Source of the DNA: an uncultured Oscillospiraceae bacterium
GTDB taxonomy: Bacteria > Bacillota > Clostridia > Oscillospirales > Oscillospiraceae
Assembly (NCBI GenBank): GCA_934569195.1
Contig: CAKTKB010000087.1
Span: forward strand, 1-5,207
Reading direction: 5' to 3'
Length of the DNA: 5,207 nt
Shown here: positions 1 through 5,207 of the stretch, one piece after another
Layout of the letters: each line of letters begins with the position of its first letter
Numbering within the stretch: position 1 is the first letter of the stretch
The notes under the pieces: model-generated
The model's database searches: none
Told to the model about the DNA's origin: nothing
The model's input: the letters and a program-made list of their open reading frames with translations, nothing else
Program-made: the position numbers and the translations under genes

Positions 1-169
1 CAGCAATGAGGCCGTATTCTATCTGATGAGCCGCGGCATGAGCGAGGAGGACGCCCGCGCGCTGATCGTCAGCGGCTTTGCCGACAATGTCTCCAAGGAG
101 CTGCCCGTGGAATACGCCGTAGAAATGAACAACCTTATCCGGTTGGAGATGAAGGGCAGCATTGGCTGA
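1..169 (+). CDS. sufB: SufB, Fe-S cluster scaffold subunit (C-terminal 55 residues only)
   Basis: The open frame enters from the left edge (first full codon at base 2) and stops at TGA 167-169. The 55 visible residues read as the SufB C-terminus: a [15 protein letters not shown] block (the FY.MSRG..E.eA signature of SufB/SufD), then a GF block, then the very characteristic [18 protein letters not shown] segment and a final KGSIG. In the family, SufB pairs with SufD and SufC in the cytosol and carries the nascent Fe-S cluster. The catalytic Cys and the Glu/His region of the beta-helix lie upstream and are not visible. The sufD start follows 13 nt after the stop, so it is the promoter-proximal neighbour in the same operon. 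The [11 protein letters not shown] motif distinguishes it from SufD. Only the 5' truncation by the window edge limits the call. Confidence 0.95.
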   Translation, partial: SNEAVFYLMSRGMSEEDARALIVSGFADNVSKELPVEYAVEMNNLIRLEMKGSIG

Positions 170-175
170 AAGGAG
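170..175 (+). promoter_or_regulatory. Ribosome binding site deciding the sufD start
   Basis: AAGGAG lies 7 nt before ATG 183-185. An in-frame TTG at 162-164 would overlap sufB but has no comparable site at the right distance. The ATG at 183 is therefore the chosen start, giving a protein that begins MSETILINK. Confidence 0.8.
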
Positions 176-182
176 TTTGAAT

Positions 183-1088
183 ATGAGCGAAACAATTTTA
201 ATAAACAAGCTCCCGACCCGCACATGGAATCGGCTGGGCGTCAACGAAACGGCTCTTGTTTGGGGGCAAGCCGACGATTTGGGAACGGAGCGGATCACCG
301 CCGCCGGGCAGACCGAACGTCTTGAAATTTCGGGCAGCGCCGAATACAGCGAAAAAGCCGTGGACATCCATGCACCTGAAGGGCAGACCGTGATTGTGTT
401 TGAAACGCTGAAGGCTGAAAAAAGTCTGCTGGTTCACACGACGCTCCATGTTGAAAAGAACGCAAAGGTGCGGCTGATACAGATTCAAAATACGGCGCAG
501 GAATCTCTTCTCCGCCTGGAAACGAGCGGCGAGTGCGCCGATAACGCTCAGGTGGAGCTGATACAGATCCTGCTTGGCCGAGGCGATGTGTACAGCGACG
601 GTCATTTTGAGCTGAACGGCGATGGCGCGGGCTTCCATGCCGGCATCGGCTATTTGGCTCAGAAGGAGCAGACTGTGGACTTAAACCTTGTGGTGAACCA
701 CTGGGGGCAAAAAACTACCAGTGAAATCGACGCTGCCGGAGCGCTGAAGGACGATGCCAAAAAAATCTTCCGCGGAACCATAGACTTCAAAAAAGGCTCT
801 GCCGGTTCCGTCGGTAACGAACAGGAGACCGTTCTGATGCTGGGCGACGGTGTCGTCAATAAGACGGTGCCGCTAATCCTGTGTGCCGAAGAAAATGTTG
901 TAGGCAATCACGGCGCAACCATCGGCGAGCTGGATGAGGATACCCTGTTCTATTTCGAGAGCCGTGGAATCTCTGCGGAGGAAGCGGAAAACATCATGGC
1001 GTGCGCTGCTATTGAACGGCTGGCTCGCACACTTGGGGATGAAACGGCGCAGACCGCGATCCTCAACGAGTTGGAGGAGGTTCTGTAA
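183..1088 (+). CDS. sufD: SufD, Fe-S cluster assembly scaffold subunit (short form, 301 aa)
   Basis: SufD is the SufB paralogue that forms the SufB-SufC-SufD scaffold complex and is linked to iron entry during cluster assembly. The visible core is a right-handed beta-helix type sequence (alternating short hydrophobic strands, about residues 50-230). It is followed by the signature ENVVGNHGATIGELDEDTLF (from about residue 236) and YFESRGISAEEAE, which match the conserved SufB/SufD C-terminal block. H243 in NHGA corresponds to the functionally important His of E. coli SufD (H360); the Cys found two residues before it in E. coli is Gly here. At 301 residues it is clearly shorter than the roughly 420-440 of E. 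coli or Bacillus SufD, mainly lacking the N-terminal helical part. Short forms like this are common in Clostridia as far as I know. It follows sufB by 13 nt and precedes sufS by 1 nt. It could be labelled SufB/SufD family, but position and the lack of the SufB tail favour SufD. Confidence 0.9.
   Translation: MSETILINKLPTRTWNRLGVNETALVWGQADDLGTERITAAGQTERLEISGSAEYSEKAVDIHAPEGQTVIVFETLKAEKSLLVHTTLHVEKNAKVRLIQIQNTAQESLLRLETSGECADNAQVELIQILLGRGDVYSDGHFELNGDGAGFHAGIGYLAQKEQTVDLNLVVNHWGQKTTSEIDAAGALKDDAKKIFRGTIDFKKGSAGSVGNEQETVLMLGDGVVNKTVPLILCAEENVVGNHGATIGELDEDTLFYFESRGISAEEAENIMACAAIERLARTLGDETAQTAILNELEEVL
1073..1080 (+). promoter_or_regulatory. Ribosome binding site for sufS inside the sufD 3' end
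   Basis: GGAGGAGG lies 9 nt before ATG 1090-1092 and within the last codons of sufD. It fixes the sufS start at 1090 rather than at any of the upstream in-frame codons, which fall inside sufD and would add residues unlike any cysteine desulfurase N-terminus. Confidence 0.8.
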
Positions 1089-1089
1089 A

Positions 1090-2295
1090 ATGGCGCATAC
1101 ATACCAGGACGATTTCCCCCTGTTGAAAAGTCAGGATATTGCTTATCTGGACAATGCCGCAACGGCCCAGCGCCCGCAGTGCGTACTGGACGCAATGGCG
1201 AAGTTTTATCAGACCGAGAACGCCAACCCCCTTCGGGGACTGTATCCCCTGAGCATCGCTGCGACAGAGAGCTATGAAAATGCCGTCCGCGCCATTCTGA
1301 AAGCAAAGAGCAGCCGCGAGATCATCTTCACAAGAAACGCCACCGAGAGCCTCAATCTGGTAGCTTACAGCTACGGCCTCTCCCACGTGAAAGCCGGAGA
1401 CGAGGTGCTGGTATCCATCATGGAGCACCATAGCAATCTCCTGCCATGGCAGATGGTCTGCCGCCAGACCGGTGCCGTTTTGAAATTCATGGAATGCGAG
1501 ACAGACGGCAGACTCGATCTCAACAAGGTCGAAGCGCTCATTACGCCGAAAACAAAGATCGTAGCCTGCACCCAGGTTTCCAATGTCTTGGGGCGGATAA
1601 ACCCCATCCGGGAGATTGCAGCGCTCGCCCACAGGGTCGGCGCTGTCATGATGGTCGACGGTGCGCAGAGCACGCCGCACATCCCGGTGGACGTGCAGGC
1701 GCTGGGCGCGGACTTCTTTGCCTTCTCGGGCCACAAAATCTATGGTCCTATGGGAATTGGCGTCCTCTACGGCCGCGAAGAGCTGCTGAACGACATGCCG
1801 CCGTTTCTCACCGGCGGCGAGATGATCGAGTCCGTCACCCGCGAGGGCGCGGTTTTTGCGGAGCTGCCCCACAAGTTTGAAGCCGGTACGGTCAACGCCG
1901 CCGGCGCCGTAGGACTTCATGCAGCGATTGACTATGTAAACCGCATCGGTTTTGAGGAAATGCACCGCCGCGAACTTGCCCTGACCCGCCGTGCCATGGA
2001 GGGCATTCGGGAAATCCCCTTTGTCCATATCCTTGGCTCTGATGATCCGGATGCGCACTGCGGCATCATCACTTTTACGGTGGACGGTGTCCATCCTCAC
2101 GACATCAGCGAAATTCTTGCCAGCGACGGTGTGGCCATTCGGGCCGGGCATCACTGCGCCCAACCGCTGCATACTTATCTCAAGCATCCGTCCACTGCAC
2201 GGGCAAGTTTGGCGTTTTATAACACGGAAGCCGATGTTGATCGTCTGCTTGACGGCATTTCCACGCTAAGGGAGCGAATGGGTTATGGAAAATAG
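1090..2295 (+). CDS. sufS: SufS, group II cysteine desulfurase (401 aa)
   Basis: This is a PLP-dependent aminotransferase class V enzyme that converts L-cysteine to L-alanine and a protein-bound persulfide, the sulfur source for the SUF scaffold. The start region reads DIAYLDNAATAQRPQCVLDA, the usual SufS/CsdA opening. The ATESLN segment (about residues 84-89) and EHHSN (about 112-116) contribute to cofactor and substrate binding. VDGAQSTPH carries the Asp that contacts the pyridine ring. K216 in SGHKIYGPMGIGVLYG is the Schiff-base lysine. C356 in RAGHHCAQPLH is the persulfide cysteine on the short type-II loop. RASLAFYNTEADVDRL near the C-terminus is the usual substrate-binding Arg block. 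The 401-residue length is normal for the family and nothing is missing. The gene starts 1 nt after sufD and overlaps sufU by 11 nt, so desulfurase and its sulfur acceptor are probably translationally coupled. Confidence 0.97.
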   Translation: MAHTYQDDFPLLKSQDIAYLDNAATAQRPQCVLDAMAKFYQTENANPLRGLYPLSIAATESYENAVRAILKAKSSREIIFTRNATESLNLVAYSYGLSHVKAGDEVLVSIMEHHSNLLPWQMVCRQTGAVLKFMECETDGRLDLNKVEALITPKTKIVACTQVSNVLGRINPIREIAALAHRVGAVMMVDGAQSTPHIPVDVQALGADFFAFSGHKIYGPMGIGVLYGREELLNDMPPFLTGGEMIESVTREGAVFAELPHKFEAGTVNAAGAVGLHAAIDYVNRIGFEEMHRRELALTRRAMEGIREIPFVHILGSDDPDAHCGIITFTVDGVHPHDISEILASDGVAIRAGHHCAQPLHTYLKHPSTARASLAFYNTEADVDRLLDGISTLRERMGYGK

Positions 2296-2722
2296 AAGCT
2301 TTTATAACGAAATTCTTACCGAGCACAATCTGCACCCGGAATTTAAACATGACCTGCCGGATGCCGACATTGTACTGGAGGGCGTAAATCCGAGCTGCGG
2401 CGACGATATTTATCTCAAGCTGCAGCTGGACGGCGATGTGATTGCGGACGGAGCATTCGTCGGCGACGGCTGCGCCATTTCGCAGGCTTCGACGGATATC
2501 ATGCTGGGTATGATTATCGGAAAAAAGAAAGAGGACGCGCTGAAGCTAGGCGAGATCTTTTTGAAAATGATTCAGGGCGAAGCGTCAGAGGAGGAGATTG
2601 ACAGCCTTGAAGAGGCCTCTGCACTCCGTGATATTGCGCATATGCCCGCACGGGTCAAATGCGCGGTGCTGGGTTGGCGGACGCTGAAAGCAGCACTGAA
2701 AGACGAGGATGAAAAAACGTGA
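2285..2722 (+). CDS. sufU: SufU, zinc-dependent sulfurtransferase partner of SufS (145 aa)
   Basis: This is an IscU-fold protein of the Gram-positive SufU type. It uses a bound zinc to accept the persulfide sulfur from SufS and pass it to the scaffold. The three family cysteines and the Asp are in place: C38 and D40 in NPSCGDD, C63 in GDGCAISQAS, and C126 in ARVKCAVLGW. The insertion between the second and third cysteines that separates SufU from IscU is present (about residues 80-118, KKKEDALKLGEIFLK through EEIDSLEEAS). Its length is normal for SufU. It starts at ATG 2285, overlapping the sufS stop by 11 nt; AAGGGAG at 2268-2274 within sufS is a reasonable ribosome site, 10 nt away. It is the last gene of the operon on this strand, followed by a hairpin. 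With sufS directly before it, there is little doubt about its role. Confidence 0.96.
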   Translation: MENRSFYNEILTEHNLHPEFKHDLPDADIVLEGVNPSCGDDIYLKLQLDGDVIADGAFVGDGCAISQASTDIMLGMIIGKKKEDALKLGEIFLKMIQGEASEEEIDSLEEASALRDIAHMPARVKCAVLGWRTLKAALKDEDEKT

Positions 2723-2880
2723 CGGATCCAAATGCTGCGCAAGCAGTCCAATCGGCAATCGTTCTTTGAACAGCCGAGCTGGCGGGCATATCGTATTTGT
2801 TTTGAGAAAATACACCGTACTTGGCTGCTTAACAAATTACTTCGGTACAGAAAACCACAATCCCTATAAAGCGCACGAAA

Positions 2881-2909
2881 CCCCGCCGCAGAATTGCTCT
2901 GCAGCGGGG
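2881..2909 (+). terminator. Hairpin after sufU, probable suf operon terminator
   Basis: CCCCGCCGCAGA (2881-2892) pairs with TCTGCAGCGGGG (2898-2909) around a 5-nt loop, giving a 12-bp GC-rich stem with one C:A mismatch. An outer arm, AAGCGCA (2869-2875) with TGCGCTT (2910-2916), can extend it after a 5-nt one-sided bulge. On the plus strand no true T-run follows, only GCGCTTAT. On the minus strand the stem is followed by TTTCG and then CTTTAT. It may therefore end both convergent operons, although it lies 202 nt past the minus-strand stop. Intrinsic termination is inferred from position and stem strength. Confidence 0.6.
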
Positions 2910-2970
2910 TGCGCTTATGTACCGGAACAGCCGGGAAGCCTGATTCCAAGCAGCTTTGGGACTTATGACA

Positions 2971-3040
2971 AAGAACTGTAATTTTGACCGGAAACCGTGT
3001 AAGGGGGTGCAACTATGGTTTAGAGGGGGGTACAGTTCTT
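2971..3040. repeat. Perfect 10-bp inverted repeat with 50-nt spacer
   Basis: AAGAACTGTA at 2971-2980 is the exact reverse complement of TACAGTTCTT at 3031-3040. The match does not extend further on either side. The right arm overlaps the second of the three G-rich boxes. The pair could be folded RNA, a protein-binding palindrome, or the inverted ends of a very small relic; nothing in the sequence decides between these. Confidence 0.55.
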
Positions 3041-3056
3041 AATTTGAGAGGGTGCA
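3002..3056. repeat. Three G-rich boxes at 22-23 bp spacing, possible transposon-end relic
   Basis: AGGGGGTGCA (3002-3011), AGGGGGGTACA (3024-3034) and AGAGGGTGCA (3047-3056) recur in the same orientation. The TGCA/TACA starts are 23 and 22 bp apart, and each box is followed by a T-rich stretch. Read on the minus strand they are TGCACCCTCT, TGTACCCCCCT and TGCACCCCCT. Iterated TG...CCCC boxes about two helical turns apart are typical of transposase-binding ends in the IS21 family and of some Tn7/Mu-type elements. No transposase or target duplication is seen, so the assignment to an element end is inference. An operator is less likely because both neighbouring genes end, rather than begin, at this region. 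Confidence 0.4.
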
Positions 3057-3110
3057 TTGTTTTGCTGCTTTTCACTGAGGGACATGCCTTCAACTCGGAT
3101 AATTCCTTCA

Positions 3111-3647
3111 TCAGACGCCGCGCCCCAACCGGTAGGCTTCCTCCATTGCCGCCGAGCTGCGGATTTCTCCGGCCTCCATTGCGCCAATGCCCAGCACAAC
3201 GCCACCCTCTTTTGCGTCCGGGACACAGCTGGTAAAGCCGCGCAGAGATGCCAGCATGGTCTCGGTATAAGAAGCGTCCGTCGCGGCGCAGGTGATGATG
3301 AAATAGAAGGTCTTTCCTGCGAGCTGCGGATAGAACGCATAGCTGCGGTCGATGACAGCCTTCATCTGCGCGGTCATGGAATAAAAATAGATGGGCGAGG
3401 CAAGGACAATCACATCTGCCGCCAGCATCTTCTCCCGAACCTCAACCATATCGTCCTTCTGTACGCAGGCGCCGCCGTTGCGGTAGCAGCCGTTGCATCC
3501 AAGACATCCTGCAATCTTCTTGCCGCATACCCGGACTTTTTCCACGCTGCATCCCGCTTCCTCTGCGCCACGGGCAAATTCATCGCTCAAAATTGCAGAA
3601 TTTCCGTTCCGGCGAGGGCTTCCCTCCAAAATCAACACCTTTTTCAT
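3111..3647 (-). CDS. Flavodoxin-fold NAD(P)H-dependent oxidoreductase, iron-sulfur flavoprotein-like (178 aa)
   Basis: This is a cytosolic FMN-binding redox protein of the NADPH-dependent FMN reductase superfamily; the physiological partner cannot be read from sequence. Residues 4-17 form strand one and the FMN phosphate loop, GSPRRNGNS (9-17). ASPIYFYSMTAQMKAVIDR (83-101) is the second FMN-contact segment, with the usual SP.Y and K..IDR. Between them, C48-x2-C51-x2-C54-x6-C61 followed by KDDM matches the compact cysteine motif of iron-sulfur flavoproteins (Isf), where it binds a 4Fe-4S cluster; relatives are often annotated only as flavodoxin family protein. The length fits the family. The start is ATG at 3647 with GGAGGA (3655-3660) 7 nt upstream, lying within the end of the SDR gene. 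It begins 2 nt after that gene's stop, so the two are one operon. Cluster binding is inference from the cysteine spacing. Confidence 0.88.
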   Translation of the reverse strand: MKKVLILEGSPRRNGNSAILSDEFARGAEEAGCSVEKVRVCGKKIAGCLGCNGCYRNGGACVQKDDMVEVREKMLAADVIVLASPIYFYSMTAQMKAVIDRSYAFYPQLAGKTFYFIITCAATDASYTETMLASLRGFTSCVPDAKEGGVVLGIGAMEAGEIRSSAAMEEAYRLGRGV

Positions 3648-3649
3648 CT

Positions 3650-4258
3650 TTATATCCTCCCGTTCGTAATGCCCAGGCTCTCGTTTGCGCCCAGGGCTTC
3701 ATCTTGGATCATATCTGCCATGCACTGGGCAATCGCAGCCCGGTCAACCGTCCAGCAGATGGGCTTTTCGCCCTCTTTCGTCAGCGCATAGACCTCGTTC
3801 TCGCCATCCCGGATGCCGGGGCAGCGCAGCAGCGTCGTCACAGCGGAGCTGGCGGCAATCGTATCGGCAGCCTGGATATACTCCGGCATTTTCTTGGCCA
3901 GCTGGTTCAGCATGACGCCATGAACACCCTTGATTTCACGGTGGATACCCATGCCGGTAATCCAGATGATGCGCTTGACGCTGGTTTCGGCCAGAGCCGC
4001 TACGATGTTCTTTGCCATGGTCAGCACATCGCCCTCTAAAGAGCAAAGAAGCACGTCCTGTCCGTCCATGGCCCGCCGCACATCCTTGACGTTCAGCGCG
4101 TCACCCTGAATGACGTTGACGCCGGTCATGTCCATATCGCCGAACTTTGCTGGGTCGCGGACAAATACAGACAGCTCAATATCCTCTGTTTTCTGCATTT
4201 TGCGGGTCAGGTATTTGCCGGTATGCCCGGCGGCTCCGAAAATAACAACTTTTTTCAT
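3650..4258 (-). CDS. Atypical SDR / NmrA-like NAD(P)-binding oxidoreductase (202 aa)
   Basis: This is a Rossmann-fold protein of the NAD(P)H-binding, NmrA-like atypical SDR group. The N-terminus MKKVVIFGAAGHTGKYLTRK contains the dinucleotide motif G8-x2-G11-x2-G14. R34 at the end of strand two (FVRDP) suggests a preference for NADP(H). GDALN (52-56) follows strand three and IITGMG-like IWITGMG (98-104) follows strand four. Y127 (PEYIQAAD) and the LLRCPGI segment (143-149) match the usual Y..A......LRP region, but no classical YxxxK catalytic pair is visible, as is normal for this group. Members act as quinone/flavin reductase-like enzymes, biliverdin-reductase-like enzymes or redox sensors; the substrate is unknown. 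Its start at 4258 has AAGGA (4266-4270) 7 nt upstream. It is the first gene of the two-gene operon with the flavoprotein, which hints at a shared redox or oxidative-stress role. Confidence 0.87.
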   Translation of the reverse strand: MKKVVIFGAAGHTGKYLTRKMQKTEDIELSVFVRDPAKFGDMDMTGVNVIQGDALNVKDVRRAMDGQDVLLCSLEGDVLTMAKNIVAALAETSVKRIIWITGMGIHREIKGVHGVMLNQLAKKMPEYIQAADTIAASSAVTTLLRCPGIRDGENEVYALTKEGEKPICWTVDRAAIAQCMADMIQDEALGANESLGITNGRI

Positions 4259-4284
4259 AGTTATATCCTTTCGCGTTGGGATGA

Positions 4285-4314
4285 TTTATATCCGTCAGTT
4301 TATGCTTCTGACAA
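4285..4314 (-). promoter_or_regulatory. Candidate sigma-A promoter for the SDR-flavoprotein operon
   Basis: On the minus strand TTGTCA (4314-4309) and TATAAA (4290-4285) are separated by 18 nt. Each differs from the consensus hexamer by one base. The predicted start would lie near 4278, leaving a leader of about 20 nt with the ribosome site AAGGA (4270-4266). A second TTGTCA at 4320-4315 is too far for good spacing. The 69-nt gap after the MATE remnant is the only noncoding room for such a promoter. Read-through from further upstream is also possible. Confidence 0.45.
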
Positions 4315-4327
4315 TGACAACATCAAC

Positions 4328-5207
4328 TTAGTGTATTAACTGTTTGGACTTCCATGCACCGTGCTTGTATCGCGCCAAGGCGAACAGTGCTGTGACCGTC
4401 CAGGTCAGCCCGGTGGTCAGCCAAATGCCCCGCATCCCGATCAGGGGAATGGCCGTCAAACCAACAGCAAAGGCCACACGCGCAGCCACTTCAATTCCGC
4501 CGTTCATCAGGGTGTACATAGAATCTCCGGCTCCGTTGAGCATATAGCGTAAGATCTGTACGCCGCCCAAAGCCATGAAAAACAAGCTCGTAATGCGGAT
4601 GCCGCTGGCTGCAATAGAGATGATTTCTCCATTGGTTACGAAAATGCTCATGATCGGCTTGCCAAACAGCCAGAACACCACCAGCAGCACGGCAGAAACA
4701 ACTGCACTGATTTTCATAGCGGCAGAAACGCCCCTGAAAATGCGGTCATACTTCCCTGCCCCCATATTCTGCCCGGTGTACGTTACAATAGCTGCACCAG
4801 CCACGCCCGTTTTCAGGACAACCACAAAAAAGAGCTCAAGGACGATGTTCAGTAGGCTGCACAGAACCAGAAAATCAGCGGCGTTCTGGCATCTCCCAAC
4901 GCCCGGAGAATGGAGAATGGGGTGTAATAGGCCGCTACTGCCAGCAGCCCGCCCATAAAGATGTACATATAGGTCAGCGCATCGGGCAGCAGGGATTCCG
5001 GCGTATTGAGCAGCAGCAAAACCGGCTTGGTCGCTATCCGTGCGATGACGGTCATCACGACGGCAATCAGCAGGCAGGCATAGCTTCCGTTTGCGATGGA
5101 GGCTGCGGTTCCCTTTTCATCCTTTGCACCGAAGAACTGGGATACCACAACGCCGGTGCCGAAGGAGCCGTTCCGGGCTTCCCTGGGTCATATCTACTGT
5201 TTTTGCC
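4328..5207 (-). pseudogene. Decayed MATE-family multidrug/Na+ efflux transporter gene (5' end outside window)
   Basis: MATE proteins are 12-helix membrane antiporters of about 450 residues that expel drugs in exchange for Na+ or H+. Reading from the right edge, bases 5206-5174 encode AKTVDMTQGSP, the usual MATE start region. From 5172 the frame changes and NGSFGTGVVVSQFFGAKD follows, so helices 1-2 (about 60 residues expected between them) are missing. This frame runs through SILRALGDARTPLIF (a MATE signature) and then shifts at the T-run 4871-4874. The continuation LVLCSLLNIVLELFF is readable in the next frame, while the original frame stops at 4849-4851. At about 4780-4786, GVAGAAIVT joins directly to YTGQNMGAGKYDRIFRG, although some 90-100 residues normally separate these blocks. 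From there to the stop at 4328-4330 the C-terminal helices look intact (GAGDSMYTLMNGGIEV, IPLIGMRGIW). Missing sizes are estimated from memory of the family. Two separate unbroken frames (GTG 5148 to 4849, and 4825 to 4328) could each look like a small gene but are parts of this one. Confidence 0.85.

Larger units (their letters stand above)
2723..3110. other. Convergent intergenic region, no convincing gene
   Basis: These 388 bases separate the 3' ends of the suf operon (plus strand) and the flavoprotein operon (minus strand). Open frames across it have no family-like sequence, no good ribosome site and no low-complexity or membrane pattern that would suggest a real small protein. Identified contents are a strong hairpin at 2881-2909, a 10-bp inverted repeat at 2971-2980 / 3031-3040, and three G-rich repeated boxes at 3002-3056. 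The stretch 2723-2868 shows nothing beyond a weak promoter-like pair. The part from about 2960 to 3060 differs in composition (G-runs alternating with T-rich spacers) from the flanking coding DNA, which fits a remnant of inserted DNA, though no transposase is visible. Confidence 0.7.

Noticed and set aside
162..182. Upstream TTG start for SufD
   Set aside because: It would overlap the sufB stop and has no properly placed ribosome site, whereas AAGGAG is 7 nt before ATG 183.
1063..2187. Long minus-strand open frame (374 codons) opposite sufS
   Set aside because: It lies entirely antisense to a complete, motif-perfect SufS, has no family-like motifs and no ribosome site; GC-rich codon third positions often keep such mirror frames open.
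2766..2794. Promoter-like TTGAAC and TATCGT with 17-nt spacing
   Set aside because: The -10 element is poor and no gene follows on the plus strand.
2709..2981. Plus-strand 90-codon frame after sufU
   Set aside because: It spans the terminator hairpin, starts inside sufU without a ribosome site, and the protein has no pattern suggesting a real gene.
3002..3056. CRISPR array
   Set aside because: The repeats are only about 10 bp, imperfect, and separated by 12-13 nt; there are no cas genes and no spacer-sized unique segments.
3020..3085. Minus-strand 21-codon peptide starting MSLSEKQQNNAPSQ
   Set aside because: It is very short, lies across the repeated boxes, and no clear ribosome site precedes it; it is part of a longer antisense frame through the flavoprotein gene end.
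3057..3791. Plus-strand open frame of 244 codons over the flavoprotein and SDR genes
   Set aside because: It is antisense to two well-supported genes, has an Ala/Arg/Cys-rich random composition, and no recognisable domain.
4328..4825. Independent small membrane protein gene starting at 4825
   Set aside because: The first residues continue an upstream MATE reading frame (LVLCSLLNIVLELFFVVVL) interrupted only by the frameshift, and the internal start lies within a helix without a good ribosome site.

Overview
The window looks like chromosomal DNA of a low-to-moderate GC Gram-positive anaerobe, most likely a gut Clostridia member (Oscillospiraceae/Lachnospiraceae-like). The basis is the SufU scaffold-type sulfur acceptor encoded directly after SufS, the short SufD, strong AGGAGG-type ribosome sites and tight gene packing. 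No taxonomic marker is present, so this is inference from gene content.

Bases 1-2722, plus strand: the distal part of a SUF iron-sulfur cluster assembly operon in the order sufB (3' end only), sufD, sufS, sufU. Spacing is 13 nt, 1 nt and then an 11-nt overlap, so the genes are surely co-transcribed. SufS takes sulfur from cysteine, SufU relays it, and SufB/SufD (with the SufC ATPase, presumably encoded upstream) form the scaffold complex where Fe-S clusters are built. The operon promoter lies outside the window.

Bases 2723-3110: a convergent intergenic region of 388 bases with no convincing gene. It holds a strong hairpin (2881-2909, probably the terminator of the suf operon), a perfect 10-bp inverted repeat (2971-2980 / 3031-3040), and three G-rich boxes repeated every 22-23 bp (3002-3056). 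The boxes resemble the iterated termini of some transposable elements, IS21-type in particular, and may be a relic end.

Bases 3111-4258, minus strand: a two-gene operon of an atypical SDR/NmrA-like NAD(P)-binding protein followed 2 nt later by a flavodoxin-fold NAD(P)H:FMN oxidoreductase. The latter carries a compact four-cysteine cluster motif like that of iron-sulfur flavoproteins. A plausible promoter sits just upstream of the SDR gene.

Bases 4328-5207, minus strand: a decayed MATE-family multidrug/Na+ efflux gene. Its N-terminal hallmark, a central part and the C-terminal half are recognisable. Two family-expected blocks are missing and the frame changes twice, so it cannot encode a normal 12-helix transporter. 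Its 5' end runs off the window.

I did not find an undescribed system here. The items most worth a second look are the multiply damaged MATE gene, the 22-23 bp iterated boxes, and the Isf-like flavoprotein beside the SUF operon.
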